A stretch of DNA of 64,000 bases, from the NCBI GenBank assembly GCA_947497265.1, contig CANMFP010000011.1:1-64000 (forward strand), written 5' to 3'. The DNA is from an uncultured Isoptericola sp. (lineage in GTDB: Bacteria > Actinomycetota > Actinomycetes > Actinomycetales > Cellulomonadaceae). Of this stretch, positions 7,008 to 14,801 are shown piece after piece; position 1 is the stretch's first letter, and every line of letters starts with the position of its first letter. The translations under genes were made by a program, and so were the position numbers. The notes under the pieces were generated by a model. It did not search any database, had not been told where the DNA came from, and saw only the letters and a list, made by a program, of their open reading frames with translations.

Positions 7008-7589
7008 TCAGCCGGCCTGTACGCCGGACTCATGGTCCGGGCCCGTGATGGTCGCGCCGGCAGCAGGCTCGTCGTCAGAGCGCAAGGCGGTCCGGCGCCC
7101 AGGACGGAGGAACGACAGCACCAGCATGACCCCGGTCACGGCGTAGGTGGCGGAGCTCAGCGCTCCCTGGCGGGCCCACGCGACGACAGCGGGCATGGAT
7201 TCGGAGGCATCGATCCCCGACACCGCGACGAAGGCGCTGAAGGGGAGCTGCGACGTCGCCATGAGGTAGGCGGAGAGGACGATGAGCGTGAGCGTCGCTG
7301 TCCACAGCGGCAGCTTTCCTCGCCGGGACGATGCCGTCGCGTGGGAACGCCAGGCAAGGAGGAAGGCGACCGCCACCAGGACGACGACGCCGACGCTCGA
7401 CCACAGTGGCGGCGTCGCGGGTGCGAGGGACGTGATGGTGCCGTCCCACGCGAGCACGGCGCCAGCCTTCGCGGCCTCGGCATGGAGGGCGAGATAGCCG
7501 ATTGCGACGACGTACGCCGCCGCCCCGACGACGGCGCTCAGCGACCTGAGCGCGAGACCTCCCGCTGTGGGCGTCGTCGGTGGGTGCAA
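7008..7589 (-). CDS. Four-TM membrane protein of unknown function
   Basis: The protein has 193 residues if started at TTG 7589, which has GGAGA about six bases upstream. Four hydrophobic segments alternate with short loops: LSAVVGAAAYVVAIGYLAL, SVGVVVLVAVAFLLAW, ATLTLIVLSAYLMA and ATYAVTGVMLVLSFL. A polar C-terminal tail follows (GRRTALRSDDEPAAG). No family is recognised. It is divergent from the RibD_C gene across a 177-nt gap. Confidence in the gene is fair because of consistent codon usage; the exact start is uncertain. Confidence 0.6.
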   Translation of the reverse strand: MHPPTTPTAGGLALRSLSAVVGAAAYVVAIGYLALHAEAAKAGAVLAWDGTITSLAPATPPLWSSVGVVVLVAVAFLLAWRSHATASSRRGKLPLWTATLTLIVLSAYLMATSQLPFSAFVAVSGIDASESMPAVVAWARQGALSSATYAVTGVMLVLSFLRPGRRTALRSDDEPAAGATITGPDHESGVQAG

Positions 7590-7766
7590 GCTCGTTCTCC
7601 AGCATGAGGTTCGGACCGGGTCGCCGACCGTACCGGCCCGCCCGTCAAGGTAACAACAGGGACACCGCTGGGACGACAGGCGGACACCCAGCAGCAGCCC
7701 GATGAGTCTTGCCACTCGCCCCGGTCCAACTCTGTACCCAGGTTCGCGCGCAGACAGGAGGACGAG

Positions 7767-8318
7767 ATGGCCAAGGTGATCGCCGGGGCGACGGTGTCGC
7801 TGGACGGGTTCGTCGAGGACGCTGAGGGCAGTGCCGCTGCCCTGTACTCGGACTTCGAGGAGCTGGCGGGCAGCGAGTACATGAAGGCACTGCAGGACGA
7901 GACGGGTGCGGTCCTCATGGGGCGGCGCACGTTCGACATGGCTGAGGACCCCGACGACTACGCGGACAACTACGAGTTCCAGGTGCCGATGTTCGTCGTC
8001 ACGCATGAAGCCCCGCCCGTCACGCCGAAGAGCAACGGACGCCTGTCGATCACGTTCGTGACCGACGGCGTCGAGGAAGCGGTGAAGCGAGCGGTCGAGG
8101 CAGCCGGAGACCGGGACGTGACGTTCATCGGCGGCGCCGACGTCTTCGGTCAGCTCCTCGCGGCGGGGCTCGTCGACGAGCTGTCGATCGACGTCATGCC
8201 GGTACTTCTCGGTGACGGCGTGCGCCTGTTCGCCGGCGGTCCGGCGGTGACCCTGGAGAAGGTGAGCGCTCAGGAGATCGGTGTGCGCATGGCCCTGCGC
8301 TACCGCGTCGTGCGCTGA
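7767..8318 (+). CDS. Dihydrofolate reductase-like (RibD C-terminal domain) protein
   Basis: The 183-residue protein starts MAKVIAGATVSLDGFVEDAEG, with AGGAGG upstream. This is the RibD_C/YyaP-YwjB pattern: TVSLDGF, AVLMGRRTFDMAE, FVVTHEAPP, GDRDVTFIGGADVFGQLLAAGLVDELSIDVMPVLLGDG and VRLF. The fold binds NADPH and a pteridine-like substrate in bona fide reductases; stand-alone members are of unknown substrate. It is a complete domain of usual length and appears monocistronic. Confidence 0.9.
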   Translation: MAKVIAGATVSLDGFVEDAEGSAAALYSDFEELAGSEYMKALQDETGAVLMGRRTFDMAEDPDDYADNYEFQVPMFVVTHEAPPVTPKSNGRLSITFVTDGVEEAVKRAVEAAGDRDVTFIGGADVFGQLLAAGLVDELSIDVMPVLLGDGVRLFAGGPAVTLEKVSAQEIGVRMALRYRVVR

Positions 8319-8358
8319 AGGCGTGGTGCGCTGAGGGGCCAGGGCGCCGTCGTCCGCG

Positions 8359-9426
8359 TCAGGCCGACGCGGCGAGCAGCCCGGCGATGCGCGCGTGGAG
8401 CATGAAGCTCTGGTTCATCCGGCGGTAGGTGTGGAAGTTGAGCACCACGTGGGCGTCCCGGCGCGGGTAGTAGAACATGTGGGTGGCGAAGTGCCCGAGG
8501 CCGCCGATCGGCTCGTGGAGCCCGCGCAGGAACGGCGGGGTGAACTCGGCGAACCGCACGGTCACCATGCCGGCGCCGTAGTGGATCCCCCGACGACGGC
8601 GGTGCCGCGGCGAGGCCATCCAGCGGAGCGTCTCGGAGGACACGAGCTTCCCGCCGTGCAGTGCGCGTTGGAAGCTGACGAGATCTGCGGGCGGGGCCAC
8701 GATGCCGCCGCCCGCCCAGTCCAGGCTGACGCTGAGCGCGCGGCTGAGCTCGTGCCGACCGAGCCAGAACGGTGCGACGTCGAGCCCTTGCAGGTCTGCG
8801 GGGGTGCGGGCGTCGCTGTAGGGCGTGGAGCTGTGCTCCATCTCGCTCGGCTCGAAGACTCGCCGCCGCAGCAGGGAGTTGAACGGCTCCCCGGTCAGCT
8901 CCTCGGCGATCCGTCCCAGCAGCACGAACACCGTGTCGCCGTAACGGAACCGCTCGCCGGGACGCCCGACGGCGGGCAGTCGGCGCGCTTCGTCGAGCAG
9001 TTCCGCCGGGGTCCAGCGACGATCCGGTTGTGTCCCGGCGGTGCTGGCCGAAGGGCCGGTCTGCGTGCCGCGGGGCGGTTCGAAGTAGTCGGGGAGTCCG
9101 CTGGTGTGCGTGAGGAGGTGTTCCACGGTCACCTCGGAGGCGACGTCGACGCCCGGTGCACCGGGCAGCCCGTCGATGTCCGCCGCCGGGAGGACCTTGC
9201 CGAGCGGGCTGTCGAAGCTCAGCAGCCCCTGCTCGACCAGCCCGGCGATGAGGGTGGCTGTCATGACCTTGCCGACGCTGGCCGCGTGGAACGGCTGCGC
9301 ACCTCCGGACTCGACCTGCCATTCGGGTGCGACCACCAGCACCTGCGGCGGTGGCATCGAGCCTCGGCGCCGAGCCTTCCGATCCAGCGACGCTTGCAGC
9401 CGGTCGGCCGTGTCCTGGCGTGCCAT
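8359..9426 (-). CDS. Serine hydrolase, beta-lactamase/class C PBP fold
   Basis: The protein has 355 residues from ATG 9426, preceded by GGAGG. The penicillin-binding fold is shown by HAASVGKVMTA (the SxxK motif, Ser about residue 51), LLTHTSGLPDYF, RYGDTVFVLLGRIAEELTG (the YxN-like second motif, here Tyr-Gly-Asp) and a C-terminal GGLGHFATHMFYYPRRD in place of KTG/HxG. There is no signal peptide, so it is probably cytoplasmic. Relatives act as esterases or peptidases; the substrate is unknown. An inverted repeat 27 nt upstream (9453-9464) could be an operator. Confidence 0.85.
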   Translation of the reverse strand: MARQDTADRLQASLDRKARRRGSMPPPQVLVVAPEWQVESGGAQPFHAASVGKVMTATLIAGLVEQGLLSFDSPLGKVLPAADIDGLPGAPGVDVASEVTVEHLLTHTSGLPDYFEPPRGTQTGPSASTAGTQPDRRWTPAELLDEARRLPAVGRPGERFRYGDTVFVLLGRIAEELTGEPFNSLLRRRVFEPSEMEHSSTPYSDARTPADLQGLDVAPFWLGRHELSRALSVSLDWAGGGIVAPPADLVSFQRALHGGKLVSSETLRWMASPRHRRRRGIHYGAGMVTVRFAEFTPPFLRGLHEPIGGLGHFATHMFYYPRRDAHVVLNFHTYRRMNQSFMLHARIAGLLAASA

Positions 9427-9452
9427 GGTGCCTCCCTCGTGGACATCTCTCA

Positions 9453-9464
9453 TAGACAGGTCTA
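9453..9464. promoter_or_regulatory. Inverted repeat upstream of the serine hydrolase
   Basis: TAGACAGGTCTA has 5-bp arms around AG, 27 nt upstream of the start codon in an AT-richer patch that also has TTGACC about 20 nt further upstream. It is possibly an operator; no regulator gene adjoins. Confidence 0.4.
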
Positions 9465-9536
9465 CTAGATATGTTGCAGAGGGTCAACGTCTTCTGAGGG
9501 AGGGCAACCAGGTCACCCGAGTGGCCGGCCTCGTGA

Positions 9537-10148
9537 TCAGCAGCGGGCGACCGCCCGCAGCGCCACGATCCGGCGGATGAGGATGACCATCGCGACCAGG
9601 TTGAGCAGGCTGGCGGTGAGGCTGAGCGCCCACGCCTGGTCGACGATGTGCGCGACGAACCCCATGGTCCCGAACAGCGACACGCACAGCAGCAGGAGGC
9701 CGAGGCCGACCACGCGCCACCGATGCGGATGCCCGACGAGCAGCACCAGACCGGACGCGACCAGGAGCCCGGCGGCTACGGCGCCGGATCCCCCGCCCCA
9801 CACGAGGGCGGGCGGCGACAGGATCGTGACGACCACCGCAAGCGCGACCGTGAGCCAGAACAGCGGTCCACGACGGTAGGAGCGGGCGCGGATCGCGCCG
9901 ATCACCGCCGCGACGGGCGGTCCGAGGACCACGATCCAGACGAGCCACGGCAGCCTCCCCGAGGTCGTCCACGGGTAGTCCGCCCATGCTGCGGGCACCA
10001 CCACGCCGACGCCCAAGCCGACCGCCGCCGCCACGAGGACGCTGCGCTCGGCCCTGCGGGCCTCGTCCGTCAACGGGGCGTCGACGCTGTCGAACAGATC
10101 GGCAGGGCGAGGGATGGTCGGCACGGTCGAGGCTCTCCGTCGGAACAC
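9537..10148 (-). CDS. Six-TM membrane protein, function unknown
   Basis: A 203-residue protein read from GTG 10148, whose first base is the last base of the preceding gene's TAG stop. The N-terminus (about 35 residues) is cytoplasmic and polar. Hydrophobic segments follow: VLVAAAVGLGVGVVVPAAW, LPWLVWIVVLGPPVAAVIGA, FWLTVALAVVVTILSP, AAGLLVASGLVLLVG, VVGLGLLLLCVSLFG and ASLLNLVAMVILIRRI. There is no recognisable family. The stop-start overlap suggests coupling to the SGNH hydrolase, while tandem repeats just upstream (10151-10180) could provide separate regulation. Confidence 0.7.
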   Translation of the reverse strand: MFRRRASTVPTIPRPADLFDSVDAPLTDEARRAERSVLVAAAVGLGVGVVVPAAWADYPWTTSGRLPWLVWIVVLGPPVAAVIGAIRARSYRRGPLFWLTVALAVVVTILSPPALVWGGGSGAVAAGLLVASGLVLLVGHPHRWRVVGLGLLLLCVSLFGTMGFVAHIVDQAWALSLTASLLNLVAMVILIRRIVALRAVARC

Positions 10149-10957
10149 TAGTAACGACGTTTACGGTAACGCCGTTTACTGTTGTTGGAAGCGCCCCGCA
10201 GGTCGTCGACGACGGCGCGTACCAGGCCGGGCAGGAAGTCGCGGCCGCGGCGCAACGCCCAGGGCACGCCGGCGAACGCGAGCCAGGCAGCGCGCTCCCA
10301 CGCCGGCGGCGGGGGCGGCGGAGCGGGCAGCCGCGACAGCTCGGGCAGCGAGACGTGCAGGGCGCGTCCCGCCGTGACCGCGAGGTGCCGGTGGCCCAGG
10401 GGAGAGGGGTGCACGCGGTCGACGTACCAGGCGCCGAGCCCGGCGGGACGGATGGCCTCGGCGACGTCGAACACCACCACGCCCGGCGTGCACCCCGACT
10501 CGCCCGCGTGCCGCGCCGCCACCGTCCGGACGGCAGTGTTCACCGCGTCGATCCGCGCCCGCATCACCGACCGGATCCGGCCGCCGCACAGCTCGAACAG
10601 CCCGATGGGCGGCAGGGTCGCGAGGACGACGGCGGCGCCCCGGCCGCGCAGCGCGTCGACGCAGATGGTGAGTCGGCGGGCGACGTCGGCGGGGGAGAAG
10701 TCGCTGCGCAGCGCGTCGTTGCCCCCGATGACGAGCGTGGCGAGGTCGGCACCGGAGGCGAGGGCGAGGTCGAGCTGCTCGGCGATGACGGTCTGCGTCC
10801 GCGCGCCGTTGCGGGCCAGGTTCTCGAACCGCGCCGAGTCGGCGAGCAGCGCGAGGTGCGCCGCCCAGCCGGGCCCGTGCGCGGCGTCGGGCCCGACGGC
10901 GTCACCCACCCCCGCGGTGATGGAGTCGCCGAGAGCGACGACGGCCGGCCCGCTCAC
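10148..10957 (-). CDS. SGNH/GDSL hydrolase in an envelope glycosylation cluster
   Basis: The protein has 269 residues from GTG 10957, which overlaps the stop of the preceding glycosyltransferase as GTGA. The SGNH blocks are VVALGDSITAG (catalytic Ser, residue about 10), ENLARNGART, VIGGNDAL and the Asp/His block VDRVHPSPLGHRHLA. There is no signal peptide. Such enzymes deacylate glycolipids or carbohydrates, and the pairing with two GT4 enzymes suggests action on their product. The C-terminus ends with a basic tail SKRRYRKRRY encoded by two 15-bp repeats that also look like an operator, so the natural stop may have been lost. Confidence 0.85.
   Translation of the reverse strand: MSGPAVVALGDSITAGVGDAVGPDAAHGPGWAAHLALLADSARFENLARNGARTQTVIAEQLDLALASGADLATLVIGGNDALRSDFSPADVARRLTICVDALRGRGAAVVLATLPPIGLFELCGGRIRSVMRARIDAVNTAVRTVAARHAGESGCTPGVVVFDVAEAIRPAGLGAWYVDRVHPSPLGHRHLAVTAGRALHVSLPELSRLPAPPPPPPAWERAAWLAFAGVPWALRRGRDFLPGLVRAVVDDLRGASNNSKRRYRKRRY
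10151..10180. repeat. Two tandem 15-bp repeats, operator-like
   Basis: Copies at 10151-10165 and 10166-10180 share GTAACG.CGTTTAC and differ only at the 7th and 15th bases. Each copy is nearly palindromic (GTAA...TTAC), like many TetR-family sites. They encode the last ten codons of the SGNH hydrolase in AT-richer codons and lie directly upstream of the next gene's start. Confidence 0.6.
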
Positions 10958-12153
10958 CGTGCACCCGCCAGGGTCGGCGCCGTGGCGTGGAGGGCCAGCA
11001 TCGCCTCGCCCGTTGCCGACCACGGGAACAGCTCGGCCCGGGCTCGTGCCGCCGCCCGTCGCCCACCCGCGTCCCGGGAGAGCACCTCGCGCACCGCCAG
11101 GGCCAGCGCCTCGGGCTCGGGGGCGGCGCTCGCCCCGGCGGGGCCGACCACCTCGGGCAGCGCGCTGGTCGCCGAGCACACCACCGGCGTCCCCGAGGCC
11201 AGCGCCTCGAGGGCCGCCAGCCCGAACGTCTCGATCGGTCCGGGGGCGACGACGACGTCGGCGCTCGCCAGCAGCGCGGCCACCCGGGCGCGGTCGGGCA
11301 CGAACCCGAGGAACCGGTGCCGGATGCCGAGCTGCTCGGCCCGCACCCGCAGCGCCGTGGAGCGTGGGCCGCTGCCAGCCACGACCAGCCGCACGGGTAC
11401 ACCGTCGGCCACGAGCCGCCCGACCGCTTCGACGGCCAGGTCCACCCGCTTCTCGCGGGAGAGCCGGCTCATGACCAGCACGACGGCTTCGCCGCGCGGG
11501 GCCGTCCGCCGTCGCAGGTCCGCGTCGAACCGGTCCGGTGTGAACCGCTCGAGGTCCACCCCCAGGGGCACCCGGTGCAGCGGCGGCAGCACCGTGGCAC
11601 CCGTGCGTCCGTGGCGCCGCCCGACCAGGCGCTCCACCTCCCCGGCGGCGAACGCCGTGGTGGCGACCAGCCGGTCGAACCGCCCGAGGGTCGCCAGGTT
11701 CCAGCGGTCGGCCACCAGGGGAGCCAGGCAACGGCCGACGGGCCCGGGCCGCGCGCCGCTGCCCGCACCCGGCCAGAACGCCGAGAGGACGCCGTCGAGA
11801 CGTTCGTGAAGCATCAGCAGGGACGGCACCTCGGCCTCGCGCGCCCACAGGCCGATCCCCGTCAGGGTGGCGCGGTCGGAGACCTCGACCCGGTCCGGCG
11901 CCAGCGCCTCCAGCACGGAGCGCACCGCACCGGGGCGGACCACGGCCCGGTAGCCCGGCACACCCGGCACCCGCGGCGCGGCCATCTGCACGACGCGAAG
12001 GTCACCGTCTCGCCGTTCGGCCGCCGTCGGGCCCGGGACGACGAGGACCGGCTCGTGGCCGTGGGCGAGGTACTCGCGGGCCAGGGCGTGCATCGCGGTG
12101 CGGATGCCGCCCGACCGCGGCGCGTAGGCGTTGGCGACGTGGACGATCCGCAC
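10954..12153 (-). CDS. GT4-family glycosyltransferase
   Basis: A 399-residue GT-B enzyme starting at GTG 12153 (VRIVHVANAYAPRSGGIRTA, the usual N-terminal Rossmann start). The C-terminal donor-binding half has VVLVMSRLSREKRVDLAVEA, VVAGSGPR, FLGFVPDR and the retaining-GT motif IETFGLAALEALASG (E-x7-E, residues about 315-323). The donor is probably a nucleotide sugar such as GDP-mannose, inferred from the neighbour. The gene follows the MgtA-like gene by 4 nt and overlaps the SGNH gene, so the three form one transcription unit. Confidence 0.9.
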   Translation of the reverse strand: MRIVHVANAYAPRSGGIRTAMHALAREYLAHGHEPVLVVPGPTAAERRDGDLRVVQMAAPRVPGVPGYRAVVRPGAVRSVLEALAPDRVEVSDRATLTGIGLWAREAEVPSLLMLHERLDGVLSAFWPGAGSGARPGPVGRCLAPLVADRWNLATLGRFDRLVATTAFAAGEVERLVGRRHGRTGATVLPPLHRVPLGVDLERFTPDRFDADLRRRTAPRGEAVVLVMSRLSREKRVDLAVEAVGRLVADGVPVRLVVAGSGPRSTALRVRAEQLGIRHRFLGFVPDRARVAALLASADVVVAPGPIETFGLAALEALASGTPVVCSATSALPEVVGPAGASAAPEPEALALAVREVLSRDAGGRRAAARARAELFPWSATGEAMLALHATAPTLAGAR

Positions 12154-12157
12154 GGGG

Positions 12158-13282
12158 TCAGACCTCCGCCGAGACGCTGATCGCGGCCTCGTAGTGCTCC
12201 ATCAGCTCGTGGCACACCTTCGCCCACGTGCGCCCGAGCGCTCGCTCCCGGGCGGCGGTCCCGAAGGCGCGGCGCTTGCGGTCGTCGCCAAGCAGGTCGT
12301 CCACGTGGGAGCGCAGCGCGGCGTGGTCGCCCGGCGGGTACAACCAGCCGGTGTGCGAGTGCGCGACGACGTCGATCGGCCCGCCCGCTGCGGGCGCGAC
12401 CACGGGGACGCCCGAGGCGTTGGCCTCCTGCAGCGTCTGGCCGAACGTCTCCAGCTCGCCGGGGTGGACGAACACGTCGAGGCTCGCCATGGCGCGGGCC
12501 AGCTCGTCCCCGTGCAGCAGCCCGGTGAAGTGCGCGTCGGGCAGCAGCTCCTCGAGCAGCGCGCGTTCCGGACCCTCGCCGACGACGACCAGCCGGACGT
12601 CGTCGCGGCCGGACAGCACCCGCAGCGCCTCCACCTGCTTCTCCACGGCGAGGCGCCCCACGTACCCGACGAGCAGCGGCCGCCCGGCGCCCACCGCGCG
12701 CCGCCAGGCGTCGTCGCGGGCCTCTGGCCGGAACTGCACGGTGTCCACGCCGCGGCCCCAACGGTGCAGGCGCGGCACGCCGCGGGCACGCAGATGGTCG
12801 ATCGTGGGGCTCGACGGCGCGAGGGTGACGGTGGCGCGCTCGTGCAGGTTGCGCACCCGGCGCCACAGCAGCGGCTCCAGGTGGCGCATGCCGTACCGAG
12901 CGGCGTAGCTGGGCACCTCGGTCTGGTAGACGGCGACGGTGGGGATCCTGAGTGCCTCGGCGGCCTGCATGCCGCGCCAGCCGAGCGTGAACGGCGAGGC
13001 GAGGTGGACGACGTCGGGCTCGAACGCCGCGAGCGTGCGCTCGATGCGGGCTCGCTGACCCATCACGACGCGCACGTCGGCGTACCCGGGCAGCCCCACG
13101 GAGGGGATCTCGACCACGGGCGCGCCGTGCGCGAACGGGGGGACGTCTCCCTCGTCCGAGTCGGGGGCGAGGACCAGGGCCTCGTGCCCGCCCCGGCGGA
13201 GATGCTCGAGGACCCGCAGCACGGAGTTCGTGACCCCGTTGACCTGCGGGAGGAAGGACTCTGCGACGATCGCTACCCTCAC
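12158..13282 (-). CDS. GT4 mannosyltransferase, MgtA-like
   Basis: The protein has 374 residues from GTG 13282 (VRVAIVAESFLPQVNGVTNS, the signature start of the MgtA/PimB-like group). Further motifs are DVVHLASPFTLGWRG, VAVYQTEVPSYAARYGM, VGYVGRLAVEKQ, VVVGEGPER, FTGLLHGDELARAMAS and HPGELETFGQTLQEANASG (E-x7-E). Characterised mycobacterial and corynebacterial MgtA transfers mannose from GDP-mannose to a glucuronosyl diacylglycerol lipid anchor. The exact acceptor here is inferred. A -10-like GACAGT 7 nt before GTG 13282 favours this start over GTG 13303. Confidence 0.88.
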   Translation of the reverse strand: MRVAIVAESFLPQVNGVTNSVLRVLEHLRRGGHEALVLAPDSDEGDVPPFAHGAPVVEIPSVGLPGYADVRVVMGQRARIERTLAAFEPDVVHLASPFTLGWRGMQAAEALRIPTVAVYQTEVPSYAARYGMRHLEPLLWRRVRNLHERATVTLAPSSPTIDHLRARGVPRLHRWGRGVDTVQFRPEARDDAWRRAVGAGRPLLVGYVGRLAVEKQVEALRVLSGRDDVRLVVVGEGPERALLEELLPDAHFTGLLHGDELARAMASLDVFVHPGELETFGQTLQEANASGVPVVAPAAGGPIDVVAHSHTGWLYPPGDHAALRSHVDDLLGDDRKRRAFGTAARERALGRTWAKVCHELMEHYEAAISVSAEV

Positions 13283-13378
13283 GACTCGAACTGTCGTGGC
13301 CACGGGTGTCGAACGGGGGTGGCGCAGGCGACGTGTCGCCGTCGCGCCGTCGAACGCCGGGCGAACGTTGAGGCGGAA

Positions 13379-14686
13379 CTACGCGTTGCGGACGGCGCCG
13401 AGCCGCGCGATCCGCCAGGCCGCCCCGGCCATGAGGACAACCAGTGCGAGGTTGCGCAGGGCCTCGACCACGATCATCCAGGTGGCGCCGTCCAGGAACG
13501 GCCCGTAGGCCACGGGGTAGACGAGGTAGGTGCCGTACGCGACCAGCACGATGCCGAGCGCGGGCGGCCACCAGGCCCGCAGCGCCCGCCCGGCGGGCAG
13601 GGTCGCCAGGGCGACGGCCACGGGCGGACCGATCCACGCCACGAACTGCGGCGAGCCCACCTTGTTGAACACGATGAGCGCGACGAGCTGCGCCGCGGAC
13701 GACAGGAGCACGATCTCGTAGGCCCGCTCGGGACGCCGTCGGGCAGCCCACCAGGTGAGCGCGGCGAGCGCCACCACGGCCAGCGGCAGGATCCAGTCGA
13801 GGGCGTCGGCGACGCTGCGGGCACCGGAGCCCTGGAACTCGTAGGTGAAGATGTCGTCGTTGTACTCGATCGTCACGGCCGGGTCCCAGAGCCGAGCCAC
13901 GGAGAACCACGTCCCGGCCACGGACTCCGCCTGCAGGGTGCGGGCGCCCTGCTCGCCGAACACGCTGAGCGCTCGCGTGCCGGCTCCCCCGGCCAGCGCG
14001 ACCCCGACGACGACGGCGGACACGATCGCTCCCGGGACGACGACGGCGCGCAGCAGGTCGCGCGCATCGCGGCGGGTCGCGGCGATGGCGACGACGACGG
14101 CGCCCGGTGCGATCTTGATCCAGGCTCCGGCGGTGGCGACGGCGGTCGCGATGCGGGGATGCCGCCGAGCCAGGACGAGTGCGGCGAGGATCATCGGGGC
14201 GATGACGCCGTCCAGCCGGCCCACGAAGATGGGGCCCAGCGCCAGCAGGAAGAGCAGCCACCACCAGGCGCCGAGGGCCCCGCGCGGGGTCGACCGGACC
14301 AGCAGGACCGTCGCGGCCGCGTTGAGCGCCACGATGAGGGCCGTCCACACGATCTCGTAGCCGAGCAGGTCGTCGGTGACGAGGGAGGGCGCGACCACCG
14401 GTACGAGCGCTCCGGCGGGGTAGACCCAGTCGTAGTCCAGGACGGGCCACTCGCCGGTGCCGAGACCGTGGCGGGCCCACCACTCGTACAGGGTGACGTC
14501 GCCGAAGATCGTGTACTGCCAGGTGATCGCCTCGTGCACCAGGCGCGCGTGCACGACGACGAAGGCGAGCGCCAGCAGCCAGGGGGACTGCAGGAGGCTG
14601 CCGCCACGGTCGCGGTGCTCGGTGGGCGACGACGGCGATGACGACGACGGCGCGTCGGTGGGCGGGTCGGCAGGCACGGGGCACAT
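13379..14686 (-). CDS. GT87/DUF2029-like polyprenyl-sugar-dependent transferase
   Basis: The 435-residue protein has about ten to twelve transmembrane helices, a polar Ser-rich N-terminus and the DUF2029/GT87 layout. An extracytoplasmic acidic loop after the first helix (TIFGDVTLYEWWARHGLGTGEWPVLDY, split here as FGDVTLYEWW and WPVLDYDW) carries candidate catalytic acids. Further features are GRLDGVIAPMILAALVLARR, AWIKIAPG and SPQFVAWIGPP. GT-C enzymes of this kind extend lipomannan-type polymers from polyprenyl-phosphate mannose. It sits upstream of the GT4 pair on the same strand, which fits glycolipid or mannan assembly. The start at ATG 14686 lacks a clear ribosome site. Confidence 0.75.
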   Translation of the reverse strand: MCPVPADPPTDAPSSSSPSSPTEHRDRGGSLLQSPWLLALAFVVVHARLVHEAITWQYTIFGDVTLYEWWARHGLGTGEWPVLDYDWVYPAGALVPVVAPSLVTDDLLGYEIVWTALIVALNAAATVLLVRSTPRGALGAWWWLLFLLALGPIFVGRLDGVIAPMILAALVLARRHPRIATAVATAGAWIKIAPGAVVVAIAATRRDARDLLRAVVVPGAIVSAVVVGVALAGGAGTRALSVFGEQGARTLQAESVAGTWFSVARLWDPAVTIEYNDDIFTYEFQGSGARSVADALDWILPLAVVALAALTWWAARRRPERAYEIVLLSSAAQLVALIVFNKVGSPQFVAWIGPPVAVALATLPAGRALRAWWPPALGIVLVAYGTYLVYPVAYGPFLDGATWMIVVEALRNLALVVLMAGAAWRIARLGAVRNA

Positions 14687-14749
14687 CGTGCCAGACCGGC
14701 ACGGACTGGCGCGGGATCTGACGGGTTTCGGATGCGGCCTGCAGCGTCT

Positions 14750-14773
14750 ATGGTTTCGGTTACCCGAAACCAT
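14750..14773. promoter_or_regulatory. Palindromic operator upstream of mntH, probably manganese-responsive
   Basis: Perfect 10-bp arms (ATGGTTTCGG and CCGAAACCAT) flank a 4-nt TTAC, 28 nt before the mntH start. Another GGTTTCGG-like half-site lies near 14724. DtxR-type MntR repressors bind AT-rich palindromes of this kind upstream of Nramp genes; the regulator is not encoded in the window, so the assignment is inferred. Confidence 0.7.
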
Positions 14774-14801
14774 GCCTGGCCGTCGTCGCCGAAGGAGCCC
14801 T

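Noticed and set aside
12131..14641. An 836-codon open frame on the plus strand opposite the glycosyltransferases
   Set aside because: It is antisense to genes with clear motifs, lacks any domain and has the Arg/Gly/His/Asp-rich composition of a shadow frame in GC-rich DNA.
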